This document shows, in pieces, positions 11,743 to 23,625 of a DNA stretch of 64,000 bases. Origin of the DNA: Taxillus chinensis (taxonomy: Eukaryota > Streptophyta > Magnoliopsida > Santalales > Loranthaceae); the NCBI GenBank assembly GCA_023512835.1, contig CM042084.1, forward strand, positions 14,037,842 through 14,101,841. The letters are read 5' to 3'. The notes under the pieces are model-generated. The model searched no databases. It saw only the letters and a program-made list of their open reading frames with translations, and was not told the origin of the DNA. Positions within the stretch are counted from its first letter, which is position 1. The number at the start of each line of letters is the position of its first letter. The translations under genes were made by a program, and so were the position numbers.

Positions 11743-14046
11743 CTAGTTCCAGTGTAGGCGTTTCTCCATGGCCCTTGGAGCTGCACATAAAGCCAAAATA
11801 ATTTTACAGTGAATGCACCTAATGCGAATTCCAAATAAAGGAAAAGCAGAAAAGATGTATTCAGAAGGCGCATTTCAAAGGTCAGTTGTGTTTTGTATAT
11901 ACTGCCAGTGTGTTATGTTGCACACAATACCTGTTTCAGGAAACTTTACAATAAGTAACCTTACATAAAATTTACCCTTTTTGGCTTTCATGTTTAGGTC
12001 AACTAGTTCTTTAATTAAAGATGAGTTAAATTCGTTTTACTTTTCATACCTCTATTCTATGTATTTGGGCTTATAAATATAAAGTCAGTGCACATGGTCT
12101 AATCCGTTATGTGCAACTATATATATATACAGCACTAAACCCCAAAAAAGCAAAATATGCTTCCTATGAACCAAGTGTATTAAGCAAATTCAAATTAAAG
12201 ATGAGGTAATTTTCTTTGCAAATTCAAATCCATAGCTTATTTACAGTAAAAACGGATGATAAATATACACACCTAGGCCAATAGCATCAGAACTCTTCAT
12301 AATCCTCAGCCTATTGCATGTACTGACGAACATCCTGCATAGGAGCCACGAGTTCAATTTGCAGGAGCAATCTATAAGATACAAAAGGAAATGCACAGAT
12401 TCTCAGACTAAACAAAACGTCAATGAGCAGAATATCATCTGCATTTGCCTCCAGGAACAGTAAATAATGTAAAAATAAGAACCATAATTAAGCAATAAGC
12501 ATAAACCTTCAGACTCAAATTACAGGTTATAGGCTTGGGTGATTTTGGAAACCCAAGGAAATGCTGTATTCATTAATAGAAATTTGTGATGATTTTGGAG
12601 CACGCAGAGGGAGAGGAACCATCTATATTCCCTACTTTGACTAACGAGGACTTACTGGCTTCTAGAAGATAATGAACGAAGACTTGCTTACTTCCTGGTT
12701 CTTAAGTAACAAGGATAAAGAAATAACTATACAGCTTCGATATCATAACAAAGGTATTCACACAAATAAGAAAGTGCAATTATAGAAGAAACATTGAATA
12801 ATTTTAACAGATTAAGCAGGCGAGCACTTACTCCCAGGGCACATCACCAACAAGCATCCAATCACCATCCTTATCCTCATAAGTAAGAACATTCTCCAAT
12901 CCATTTAGGATATCCTTCAAATTGCTCATACTCAGTACCCCCTTGCTTGGAGATCCTTGAGATCCAAATTGAATATTAATATATGCATTATTTATATCAG
13001 AACCGGATTCACTCATTAAACACATGCAGTCTATTACTGAGAATCATGGATAAAAGTTAACAGCTCACCAATAGTGAAACAACCGAACATCTTCTCTAAG
13101 GCAGAAGATAGCCCTTGATATGTAGTGTAAGTGGACAAGTCAACTTTCCGCAAATATGGAGCACCATCCATGCTGACCTTGATAAAAGGGGTACCCAGTC
13201 CAGCCTTTTCATCGACTTCATTTGCATTCGCTGAGTTGTTAGCCATTGAATTTTTCCTAAATGATCTTATAGGTGGCCAACCCACTACTTGTGCCCTGCC
13301 AAAACATAAAATATAAAAAGCCAATCTGATTTTTCAGCTCAAAAACTTTCAATATATATATATATATTTTGAGTTTTGTACAGTTACTTTGTCTCAGGAG
13401 GGCAGCTTTGGTTTTTCAAGGATTCAATCTCCTTTGAACTCTTTTCTTGGCCAGTGCAGGTCTTCTCCACTGCTTTGTCTTTAAATTTGACAGGTTGAGT
13501 CACACGAGGCCTTGAAGAGGGTATCACATTCACCTCTGAACCTGGGAAAAAATTCTCCTGCAATAGAGAACGTTTTTCCTATTTAGATGGAGAATATCAA
13601 AACATGAATCGCACTTTATTAGAACTTATTTTTCCCCCTTCTTTTGCCACCTCCATAGCAGCAGAGAATCCTCTTTTGGTGCCCAAAGCATGAATCTTCT
13701 TCTGTGAGGAAGAAGAGCAACTGCCATTCTTCAACGGGTGCAGAGGGAAGAGAGGCTTCTCATCCAGCTTTGTTGAGCTAATAAGCAGGCAATGCTTCCC
13801 TCCCCTTTTGGGGGACTGTGACCCAGGAAGGCCAAGCCTCAGTTCTGTTGCCTTTAGATTCAAAGTGCTCTTATTGAGCCCTGCAGGCATGGCAGAGATT
13901 CCTGAGCCATCAACAGAAGAGCAATCTGACAGACCCATGTAGTTACGCTCTCTGAGATCATGGCTGTCCAAGGCAGCCGAAGAAGCCAGCAAAGTGACAT
14001 CGCTTCGATTCTCTTCCTCCTTAGGACCAAGCATTGGCGGAGACAT
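11743..14046 (-). CDS. IAA9: Aux/IAA auxin-response repressor, IAA8/IAA9/IAA27 clade, complete
   Basis: Nuclear repressor that binds ARF factors and is degraded through TIR1/AFB when auxin is present. Six minus-strand exons: 13615-14046, 13388-13557, 13069-13295, 12832-12955, 12273-12334, 11743-11780; total 1053 nt, 350 residues plus TAG. The N-terminus [20 protein letters not shown] with [12 protein letters not shown] is typical of the IAA8/9 clade. Domain I is [10 protein letters not shown] (EAR-type LxLxL, near residue 68). The domain II degron is [13 protein letters not shown] at the start of exon 3. PB1 domains III/IV follow: [20 protein letters not shown], then [15 protein letters not shown] and [17 protein letters not shown]. 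The C-terminus is RLHWN. The exon 4 acceptor is unusual: family-like QFGSQ lies just upstream of the only usable in-frame AG. Auxin control is likely; a TGTCTC motif lies in the leader. Confidence 0.95.
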
Positions 14047-14076
14047 TTCAAGTTGAAAAGCACGGTAGCTTTATAA

Positions 14077-15240
14077 CCTGCCCAATTCGAAACATTAATC
14101 GCACCAGTTATATTGAATTAAAAAACACAAAGCACATATCCAGATTATGAGAAATTCAGTTTTCCGTTGAAGCAGGATAGACATTGGCCGACTTAACAAC
14201 ACCTACAACACCAATCACCCATTGATCATCCCGGCCAAGAAAACTACAAACAGGACTATATCATCACTCAGAACAGCCTTGGAGCAAGAACTAAAGCCAG
14301 CGTTTATAAAATCCTCAGCAGAAACAAAACGTGACACCCCAAAATTAATGATAGCTTATGAAGGACTAAGCATGTTTATTCACTTCAGAAAAATAATCGT
14401 GATTCCATCACTTGGATTTCTCGGTAAATGGTAATCAAACATACAGAACACAAACCTTTACAAAAAGACCAATAAAGCTGAACACATCGAAAGATAAGAT
14501 CTTTTTCCATTTTAAGGTGTCTGGGGAAGTATAAACATTACAAACTCAAAAGTATCAATACAAGCATAAATATGGTACTGCCAGAAATTCATGATAAGTA
14601 CGAGCATGGATCTGTAGGGACCAGACCCATTAAAGCCCATTATCAATTCAACTGCGAAAAATCACGAAATTGTTTTCTATGAGAAAAGGAAGAAAGAAAA
14701 ATGTTCAAAAGTGGCTGAACATAAATTATTATTATTATTATTATCAATTCAAATATTTGAAACAGAAAACAGCAAACAAAAACACCGAGAAGTCAGTGAA
14801 TAAAGGGAGAAAAAAGATCAAAATGGTCTAAATTCCAAACAAAGAAAACAAACCCACATAGACATAAACAAGACCAATGCACATAGACTTTAAACAACTC
14901 AGGGATCTAAAACCCAAGACAATGTACGGAACAGAAGTACTAACGAAAAGCAGTTTCGCAGGAAAAGGAAAACACAAACGACAACGCACTAAGCTCTCAT
15001 CCTACAAAAACACAAAACAAAAAACATCATCCACAAAACAATAACAACAATTTGACGATTCATCAAAAGCGCTTACATGAGAAGAATGAGACAGTTCGAT
15101 TTTGTTGCCAAATGTTGGTGCTGCAGTTCACGAACTGGGTGTGAAACGTGGGTACAGATAACTAAGAGCCCTCCATTCTGTTGCGAGCTCAGAGGAGCTG
15201 CTGGAGGCTGGTGCTGCTCTAACGAACTAAATAAATGCAG
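14077..15240 (-). promoter_or_regulatory. Probable spliced 5'UTR of the Aux/IAA gene
   Basis: Just upstream of the ATG at 14046 there is an acceptor (GGGCAG at 14078) and about 1 kb further a donor (CAT|GTAAGC at 15076). This suggests a 999-nt leader intron (14078-15076) and a first leader exon from about 15240 to 15077. The leader exon holds an auxin-response-type TGTCTC on the minus strand (15088-15093) and is GC-richer than its surroundings. Leader introns are known in this clade; the start site itself is inferred. Confidence 0.5.
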
Positions 15241-15289
15241 AACTGAAAAATGCATTTGGATTAAATTAAATTCTTTTTTTAAAAAATAA

Positions 15290-17203
15290 TAATAAAGCGG
15301 CCCTGAACTCTTTTAATTTTCGGTATTTATGATATTATTTTTAAAAATAATAAATTTAAAATTATTTATAAGTAATAAAAATTTATAAAAAAATAATAAT
15401 TTATTTGTACCATACTTTTTAAAAATAATTTTATTTTTAAAAATAAAATAAATATTATTTAAATTAAAAATAATAATATTGTTATTATTATTATTATTGC
15501 AAATTGCTGTCGGGAAGGATGGAGGGTGAGAGTGTGAAACGGTTCCCTCTTTTAATGATGCGCACCGATCGGGTTTGTGGGAAATGAATCGGCGGCTCAG
15601 ATCTTTTGGGCCGTTGAAGGCACGCGTATGAAACGGGTTGACATCGCTTTATTTATCTTTTTTTTTGTTCCCTAATTTATTTTTATTTTTTTTAATTTCC
15701 ATCTCTCAATTATTCTGTATGTTACCACGAAATAAAGGCAGAATAATGAGCCATGTAATGATTAACCCGATGGCTGTTTCTTCTCGCCAAAAAGGGTTTA
15801 TCATATCATGTTTTTTAATTCTCGTTTTCGGCTTTGTTTAATTGTCCAAATTTGGAACCATATTGAAACTTTAGTTGAATGGAACCTAAATAAATGGAAC
15901 CATACCTGGAATTTTGATAAGAAAGAAAATTAATATTTTAAGTGAAAATATATTATAAAATAGAAAAAACTAATTTTAAAATAATTCAAAGAATAAAATT
16001 ATAAGACTCTTTGGTACAATGGTATTATCATTTTAGAAAATATGAGCTGTGAAAATTCATTTGCATTCACCGTTTTTAAAATAATTTTATTTTAAAAAAT
16101 AATCTACGTAACCTAATTTTAGCGTGGGAAAGGCAAATTAAAAAAATAAATTGAATTGCATCTAAATAATTTTTTTTTTAAAACCTTAGGGTTTCAAATT
16201 CAATAGCTTAATAGCAACTATCTTGGGATGCTTATTAATAGTAAAGGTTAACGAAATTGTAACATTCAATTAGTAGTTATTGAAGTTTATTTATATTTTT
16301 AACAGAAGGCGAATATTATAAGGAAAGGTAAAACAAGAGCAAATGAAACCGAGCAATGTAAGGGATTAATAATCCAAGTAATAAGCATGGTGTAAGACAC
16401 CTGACCCTTATACCTTATAGTTCTAAATCGAACATTCAAAACCTACCAAATATAAAACTTGTTCCTTCATAGGTTGTTAGATCATATATGAGCCAAATTG
16501 GTTGTTAAGGGAATGTTTATACGTATTATTATTATTATATTATGTTTTTATGATTTTGAATCTTTATTGAAGTTCGTATTGAATTTTAAATTTTAAAAAT
16601 ATTTTTTATTTGATAAGAGAGAAAATTATGTTTTAAAAATATTTGTAAAAAAAAATAAGTATATATATAAGTGTCTATAAATTATTAATTACTTGATTAT
16701 TTGATATTATGGTAGAGTGTAGATCATAAATTTTTTGCCACTAGAGACACTTGTTACTTGCTTGATTGGTTTGGATAAGTAGTTGTAGAGGGTTGTTGGA
16801 GTTCTAGCGATCCCAATATAATAGTTCACAACATTCCTCTTCGATAACAATTCATGCGAGTGTGGGTTGATGTGGCAAAATCATCGTATGCTTATTTATT
16901 TCATCTTAACCATAATATGCTCACCATTGGAGAAGTTATTGGTACGATAGTTGTATGGTCAGCTAAAAAAGCTATTTGTAAATGGATAGTCTTTATTTAT
17001 TTGTTATGATTGCACCATTGTATCTGTATATGAATTTAAAATTTTCACCCCATAATTATTGTTTTCTTGCCATATATAATCTTTTGTAACTTTAACTACT
17101 GTTTTAGTTTTTTTTTTTTTTTGCAAAATGATGGAGGGCAGGCTTGTAATTTATCTCGGTATGGAATAAAGATTGCATGACTAGTGGTTTTGTTTTGAGA
17201 CAC
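15290..17203. other. Aux/IAA upstream region and AT-rich spacer
   Basis: 15300-15500 is extremely AT-rich, with short self-complementary TTTTTAAAAATAA-type motifs. 15500-15650 is GC-richer. The rest has no gene or recognisable element. Confidence 0.4.
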
Positions 17204-17206
17204 TTA

Positions 17207-17838
17207 GAGCATGTTTAGTCACAGTTTTTTTTTTTTTCTGTACTTAAATGCAGAAAACATCCGTTTTTTTGTCTGTCACATGTTTTTTTTGCTGTTTTTG
17301 AAAACAAGTTGTTTTCAAATGCAAAAAAAAATGAAAACACATTATGGATGTTTTCTATTTAGTGTTTTCTATTTCCACTTGTTTTCCGGTGACCCAGCTG
17401 CCGCCCGCCACTGCAACCCCTGGCTCACATTCCCTGCGCACGACTCCCCCCACCTGACGCAACCCCTTCACACCGCGCGACCTCCCCCCTCCCACCCCCC
17501 TGTTAGATCTACCCGTCCGACGACCTCCCCCCCACCCGACGCAACCCCCCCCCCCCACCCACCCACCCACCCGGCGCGACCTCCCCCCCTGTTGTCGATC
17601 TCCCCGCCTGGCGACCTCCCCCCGCTGTCAAATTCCCCTCCCCCCGGCAACCTCCCGTTGTGACGACCTCTAGCCTCCCCCTCCACCTTCGGCGAACGAA
17701 AAACAAAAGCAGTAAAACGAAAACCAAAAGTGGAAAACGACGACCAAACAAAAAAACGTATTGAAATGATAAATTTTTAAAATAATTGAGTATTGGTTTT
17801 CAGAAACCGAAAACAAAGAAGCGGTACCAAACATAGCC
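17207..17838. mobile_element. PIF/Harbinger-like TIR element with GC-rich cargo, copy 2
   Basis: TTA at 17204-17206 and 17839-17841 brackets 632 bp. Ends are GAGCATGTTTAGTCAC and (right, reverse complement) GGCTATGTTTGGTAC; the right end is nearly identical to that of the element at 8037-8682. It has the same plan: AT-rich arms with GTTTTC/GAAAAC motifs and a C-rich core (about 17390-17690) with repeated CGACCTCCCCC words. No transposase. Confidence 0.7.
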
Positions 17839-17841
17839 TTA

Positions 17842-19040
17842 GTATTTATGTTATGATTTGTAAGAGATAGAAGTTATAGGATATTTTGAATATATTGATT
17901 ATTTTGGATTGTCACACTTTAGAAGACTATTTCTTAATGTATGTGAAGGAAATTAGTGGTACAATTTGGATAATTTGGTTTTTTAATGTTGGTTGCTTTT
18001 GTAATGTACAAGTATTTGTAAAATTTTAATTAATGATTGTAAGCATTTGAAAAGACTTACTATACACTTTTGTAAGGTGAAATAAATGTTTTTGTGTGAC
18101 ATAATATAAGCTTTTTTGGTGTGTTAAGTTTACTTGGCTTATAGTATATCCCTTGCTTTTCGGTGTAGGTACACCCTTATTACTATGGAGTAGATCACAT
18201 TGATCGAATCACATAGATTATGTATTTTTGTCATTTATTTTTTATACATACCTGTTGTTAACTTGATCTTGTACAAGACACTAAGATATCATCCAAACAA
18301 ATCGTATCTGTAAAAATATCTTTGATAAGTAACCTACTCCTTAAAATTAAATGAATTAGTTTTAAATATATAGATTCACCCCTCTATCGGTATACACACG
18401 CATATACATGTACGATCTAGTTTGGATCTTGGGAATATCAAGAACGCTTGAAGGTTCACAAAAGTCGTGATAATTTGAAAAATCATAAGTCATTTACTAA
18501 ACTTCGACAATAAATTCAGATACATTTTTAATTAATATTCTCTATTAAACAATCTTCTGGGAAAGAAAAGATCTTCCAATTTATCACTAACAAGCATACA
18601 TCTTTAAAAGGTATAAAATATGTATATAATGAGTAAAAGAATTATCAATATTTAAAACAACTAAATTGCACCATATATATGATACTACGCTAATTATTTT
18701 TTGAAATAAATCAAACAAAAATATTAACATATGATGAGTTAAATAGACAAACATTAAAGAAATTAGTATATTGTTAAACAACACCTAAATTTGTTTGTAC
18801 TTTTAACAACATAACCATTAATGATTGAATAATTAGTATCTAATATAACTAGGATAATGATCCAATAAGGAAAGACCTCTTATGTATTGTCTTTAACTTT
18901 TTTAGAAAATATATATAACAATAATTTTTAAAAGCTAATATTTGTATTTTTAAAAAATAATTTTTAGATTATTTAGAAAATCTTGTGCCCATGTACATAG
19001 GTATAGAAATATGTGTGTACTTTTAGCCTTTGACATACCT
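17842..19040. other. AT-rich spacer
   Basis: No gene, RNA gene or bounded repeat recognised. Confidence 0.4.
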
Positions 19041-19043
19041 TAA

Positions 19044-19423
19044 GAGCATCTTCAATCATGTTTCTTATTCATTCTCCCTATTTTTATTAGAAACTATTTT
19101 AGGTAACTACTTTTATATTATATATTCTAACTATGCTTCCTATTGTAGCCAAATATATAATATTTTATTATCTTTTAAAATATAACTATTACAATATATG
19201 TGTGAGAGAATATGAATTAATGAGTCATATAAATAATCAAAACACATTAAATAATAAAATATTATATGGGGAGAGTAAGAGTTCGTCAAATGTGGTGAGG
19301 GACATTAGGAGTTACTCATTTTAGAAAGTTGCTTGAGGAGAAGGTTGGAACAACTACAACATGAATTTGACTCATTATATTGGGATAGATAACATATATA
19401 GAGAGAGATAATTGAAGATGTTC
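19044..19423. mobile_element. GAGCAT-family MITE (380 bp), TAA TSD
   Basis: The left end GAGCATCTTCAATCATG and the reverse-complemented right end GAACATCTTCAATTATC match at 14 of 17 positions. TAA flanks both sides (19041-19043, 19424-19426). The size, TIR and trinucleotide TSD suit a PIF/Harbinger-type (Tourist-like) MITE. Confidence 0.75.
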
Positions 19424-19426
19424 TAA

Positions 19427-20993
19427 GTCAAAAAATCAAACTAAATGTCCAATTATATTTTTCCTCTTTCCTTTTTATTTTGATTTTACATATATTTATT
19501 TTATTGGCTGAAAATTTTAGTCATGTCATAGCCATAGTATCCAACCTCCTAATATCATGGTTGTATTTAGGATATTTTACCATGCATGTCTACATTGGTG
19601 TAATCACTTGGATTATAACATTTAAATAAAGTAATTAGTTAACTTATAAATATAACCTATGCAATTATGTATGATAATAATTTAGACTTGGTTGGGATAC
19701 AACTAATGGTAAATATATAAGACTTAGTTATTGCTACTTATGTTAGTTTTATGAAACCATCGTTTTTTCTCCAATGTAATTCACAATTATCAATTTATCT
19801 ATAAATATTAAGTATATGAATTTGTACCACGTTAGCGTTTAACTTTGAAATTTGTTTGGTGCAACCTAAATTCCAATATGTGGAACTTTATTCCACTCTA
19901 ATGTCATCTAGTGTTTTGGCATTTTTGAAATACTTAATTTTTTCTTAAAATATTATGTGTAACCTTAAAATAACTTGGATCTCATTAATATAGACCCCAA
20001 TATTTAGTGTGTTAATATTTTTATGTTTATTTATTGTTAATTAAAATATTCTTTGGGGTTGAAAACTTGGTATTTTGGGTTAAAATTATTGTTAATTTTT
20101 TATGTTTATTTTGGGGTTGAAAATTTTGGTATTTTGTGGTTGAAAACATGGTATTTTGAAAACTTAAGACACTTAAAGGTAAATCATGGTTAGTGTGCTG
20201 GGTAGGATAATTATGTATGCATGGACAATTTTTAGCTTTAATATGATACTTGAGTTAATCACTAAGGATTAAAGAAGGTATTTGGTGATTTGCACCTACA
20301 TGATTATGAGATCTCTTATTCTAAAATACAAAGCAAACATTAAGGAAATATGAGGCTGGCCTATAAGAATTCTTTGATCTATTATTCTCCTTTGACTATA
20401 TTGGCCTGTTTAAGAGAAATGAGGATGATATGTAATAAATAGCTTTGTATTAGAACCTAATCATTCGAAACAAGTACTGATTTATTAAGGATAATGATCA
20501 AATCTCTTAACTTAATATGTTTAATAAATTTTCCAAATGAGTTTAGTAGTACACTAGAATGATTTCAAATTAAGCAAAAATGAAATCAAGATATAACTAG
20601 AAAGCTCGGTTGGAGGGAAATACAAATTGTTAAAATTAGTGTAACACATATATAAAAATTATTATCTTAAATTATGCTTTAACAACATCCAAGTTAGAGA
20701 CAACTTTTTAAAATTGTATAAATTATTTACAACTATTGCAACAGTAATATTTTTATTACAAACACCTTGGTATAGTAAATTATATTGCTAATTAAATTTA
20801 AATCTTAATGAAAACTAAAAACAGAACTATAAATATTGTATATATAAATGTATATTAAAATTTTCTCCAAAATGGAGGGGCCATGGCCACTGTGTGGGAC
20901 TTGTTCAATTTATTAGATAATTTCATAATGTTTGGCTATTGACACTTGTATATTTATAGCTTTATAAAATTCGCACTAGTTGTATTTATGCTG

Positions 20994-21043
<50 letters not shown>

Positions 21044-21541
21044 TTATTGTGAGTGTTGAATAATTGATTCCGATTTGGTTAATTTTCACAATTAGTTTGA
21101 GATTAAATTTTTGGCTTGAACTATACTCGATTACTATTTTTACTCAAATTTGGAGCCGGATAGTAAAAATGTGCAATATCAATCATGTGATATATTTTGA
21201 TGTTTTTTAAAAACACATTACACAATTAACATTATATTACGTCACTATTTGACTACAAATTTAAAGGATTCATTTGGCTAAATATCAGTGCTCATACTAG
21301 AAATTCTGGATAAATTCTTTGTTCTAATTTATAATATTGATATTAAAAGTTATACTTATGTTTTTTATTTTATGACATGAAAACATACCCATATGGGTAT
21401 GTTTGGCATTACATTTTTGTTTCTTATTTTCTAAAATTGGTTTTCACTTGTTTTAAAATATTATACTTCAATACAGTTTTCATCAAAATTAAATTGTGGT
21501 AATGTTGTTTGGTGATTATTTTCAAAATTTGTCTTCTCCTC
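19427..21541. other. AT-rich spacer with small local duplications
   Basis: No gene. The segment about 20050-20160 has repeated TTGGGGTTGAAAA/TGGTATTTTG words. Confidence 0.4.
20999..21040. repeat. (AT)21 microsatellite
   Basis: A pure AT dinucleotide tract of 42 bp. Confidence 0.95.
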
Positions 21542-21544
21542 TTA

Positions 21545-22463
21545 TGACATGTTTGATACGCGGGAAACGAAAGGAAATGAATTATATTGCATTCCTTTCT
21601 CGTGTTTGGTACAAAAATAGAGAAAGAATTAAGATTTCTATGAGAACTTTATACCCCCATATAGGGAGAAATTAATTCTCCTCACCCATAGTTTACTAAA
21701 ATTTATTTGCACAAGGGAACATTTATTTATTTGTTATCCTTATTTTCTCTCTCAACTCCATCCCTCCCAAGACAACGACAACACCACCACCAGAAGCTCC
21801 TTGGCACAGGTAGCCACGGGCGTGTTTACAAGGTGGTCTTTCACGGAGGCCGCCAAGTGGCTTTGAAGAAGCCCTCTCGCGTCGCAACTGTAACCTCCTC
21901 TGCCTTCAGCTAAGTGGATCGAATCCATCAAAACTCTACATCAAATCCATCGGAACCCTGCATCGAAACCTACAAACCGCCAAAGCCATCAAAACCCTAT
22001 ATCAAATCTGCCAACGTGTTGATCGACCGCGATTTCAACGCCCGATTAGGGGATTTCAGCCTCTCGCTTCGCTGCCACGTGGACAACCATCGTCGCCTCT
22101 GATCAACCACACCACCCAAACTTGTCTCCCCCACCGGCCCCACCCCAACACGATCTTCCCTCCCCAGGTCTCTCTCCCTCGCCCCAGATCTCTCTCTTCC
22201 CCTTCTTCAGCGCAGAGCTTGCGTCTGACATCGGTGGTGCCTTAAGGATGGAGTGGACGACGGACATGGTGGAAAAGATGAGAGAGGAAAAATAAATTAA
22301 TATTTTATTTAATAAAATTTAATAATTATAATATTATTTTAGTAATTTTTTAATATATTATTTTGCTAGATCTTACACAAGCAATGTAATCAAGAATTTT
22401 ATTCCATTTCCCATGTCAATTTCATTTCTTTAATGATTTCATTCCCGTGTACAAAGTGAGCCC
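21545..22463. mobile_element. Pack-type TIR element carrying protein-kinase gene pieces
   Basis: TTA at 21542-21544 and 22464-22466 brackets 919 bp. The ends are partly complementary: GTTTGATACGCGGGAA inside the left end and CTTTGTACACGGGAAT (reverse complement) inside the right end. The core is GC-rich and includes two fragments of a receptor-like cytoplasmic kinase gene (separate entry). TTA TSD and TIRs resemble the PIF/Harbinger class; no transposase is present, so it would depend on proteins made elsewhere. Gene capture is an inference from the sharp change in composition inside TSD-bounded ends. Confidence 0.65.
21783..22102 (+). pseudogene. Captured protein-kinase fragments (subdomains I-II and VIb-VII)
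   Basis: On the plus strand, 21797-21912 encodes LLGTGSHGRVYKVVFHGGRQ followed by VALKKPSR: the glycine-rich loop and the ATP-binding lysine of a plant receptor-like/cytoplasmic kinase. About 90 bases further, in another frame, 21999-22102 encodes IKSANVLIDRDFNARLGDFS, matching the catalytic loop after HRD and a DFG-like motif changed to DFS. The roughly 80-100 residues that should lie between are missing, HRD is lost and stops separate the two parts. This is a broken copy with no kinase activity expected. The closest families by eye are small At3g51990/At5g23170-like kinases. Confidence 0.75.
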
Positions 22464-22466
22464 TTA

Positions 22467-23547
22467 GATCCTCCTCTTCCGTAGCAGATCCTTTAGTTAT
22501 CTCAACACGTAGGCACTGAAGTTCGTCCCCCTATAGTGTAGTTGCCATATCCAGCATCCTTGTTCTTGCAACACTTGAGTTTATCCCACTGCAACACAAT
22601 TGCCGAATCCGTCATCCCCCTATAATTCCCGTCCCATAGAAAATGCCTGACATTTTTTTGAAAACAATTGAAAATAACAAATTGATGTTTCCATTTAAGC
22701 ATGTTCGAGTATCGTTTATATAGTAAACAAATTTAAATACAAAAAAACGGAACCAAATGCCAAACAAGAAAGTGGACATTAGGGCCCACCATTTTTTTAG
22801 TCAAATATAGAAAATAGTTTTTTTGACACATCTACCAACCATGCTCTATACATTTCCAAATTTTTTTTGAATCTAATATTTGTAGTTAACACAACAAAAG
22901 ACAAAAAGGGGTGAATATATATAGTTTGGGGGGGGGGTGTTAGAATGCGTTATTGGTACGTAGCGGAAGACTTTATGTTGTTAATGTAAAAGTTAGTATA
23001 GAGACCCTTTGGAGTTCATACGTGTTAACCTAGTTAAGTATGAGGTGCATACCATTAGTCAAGAATTAAATAGTAAATAAAGAATTTGACTATCCTAACA
23101 CAAAATGAGCTAGAACTGAACTTTTCATCCTCTTGATGAGCTTAATGCAAGGCAAAATCATTGTATGTGTATACTTAGATTATACTTTTATTGTAAGACA
23201 ATTAAGTGTTGAAAACTTGAACCCGTTACACTACACCTGAAGAAATAAAAATAATGTAATGCTCCCTAATAATTTTACTTTACACATAAGCAAATATTTG
23301 AACTTTTCCTAAATTATATATATATATAATATGTAATTGATTTGTGGTATCGTCACGAAATCATGATTAATATGAACAGTCATGATTTATTTGTATTTAT
23401 TTTTATTCATGTTATAATAATAAAATATGAAAAATTATATTAGAAACTTTGCGTATATGTATTAAATTTTTGGATTTTATATATATATAAAAAGATAATA
23501 TCTTGACTCTTTGATTTAAAACTCTAGCTCCGTTCTGATTGCTCGTT

Positions 23548-23625
<78 letters not shown>

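Noticed and set aside
13031..13041. AG acceptor (TTCTCAG) for Aux/IAA exon 4 that would also keep the frame
   Set aside because: It would leave an intron of about 30 nt, too short for plant splicing, and add residues not seen in the family.
17211..17751. A 150-codon plus-strand ORF and three minus-strand ORFs
   Set aside because: Same reason: low-complexity proline/glycine-rich products of a C-rich transposon core.
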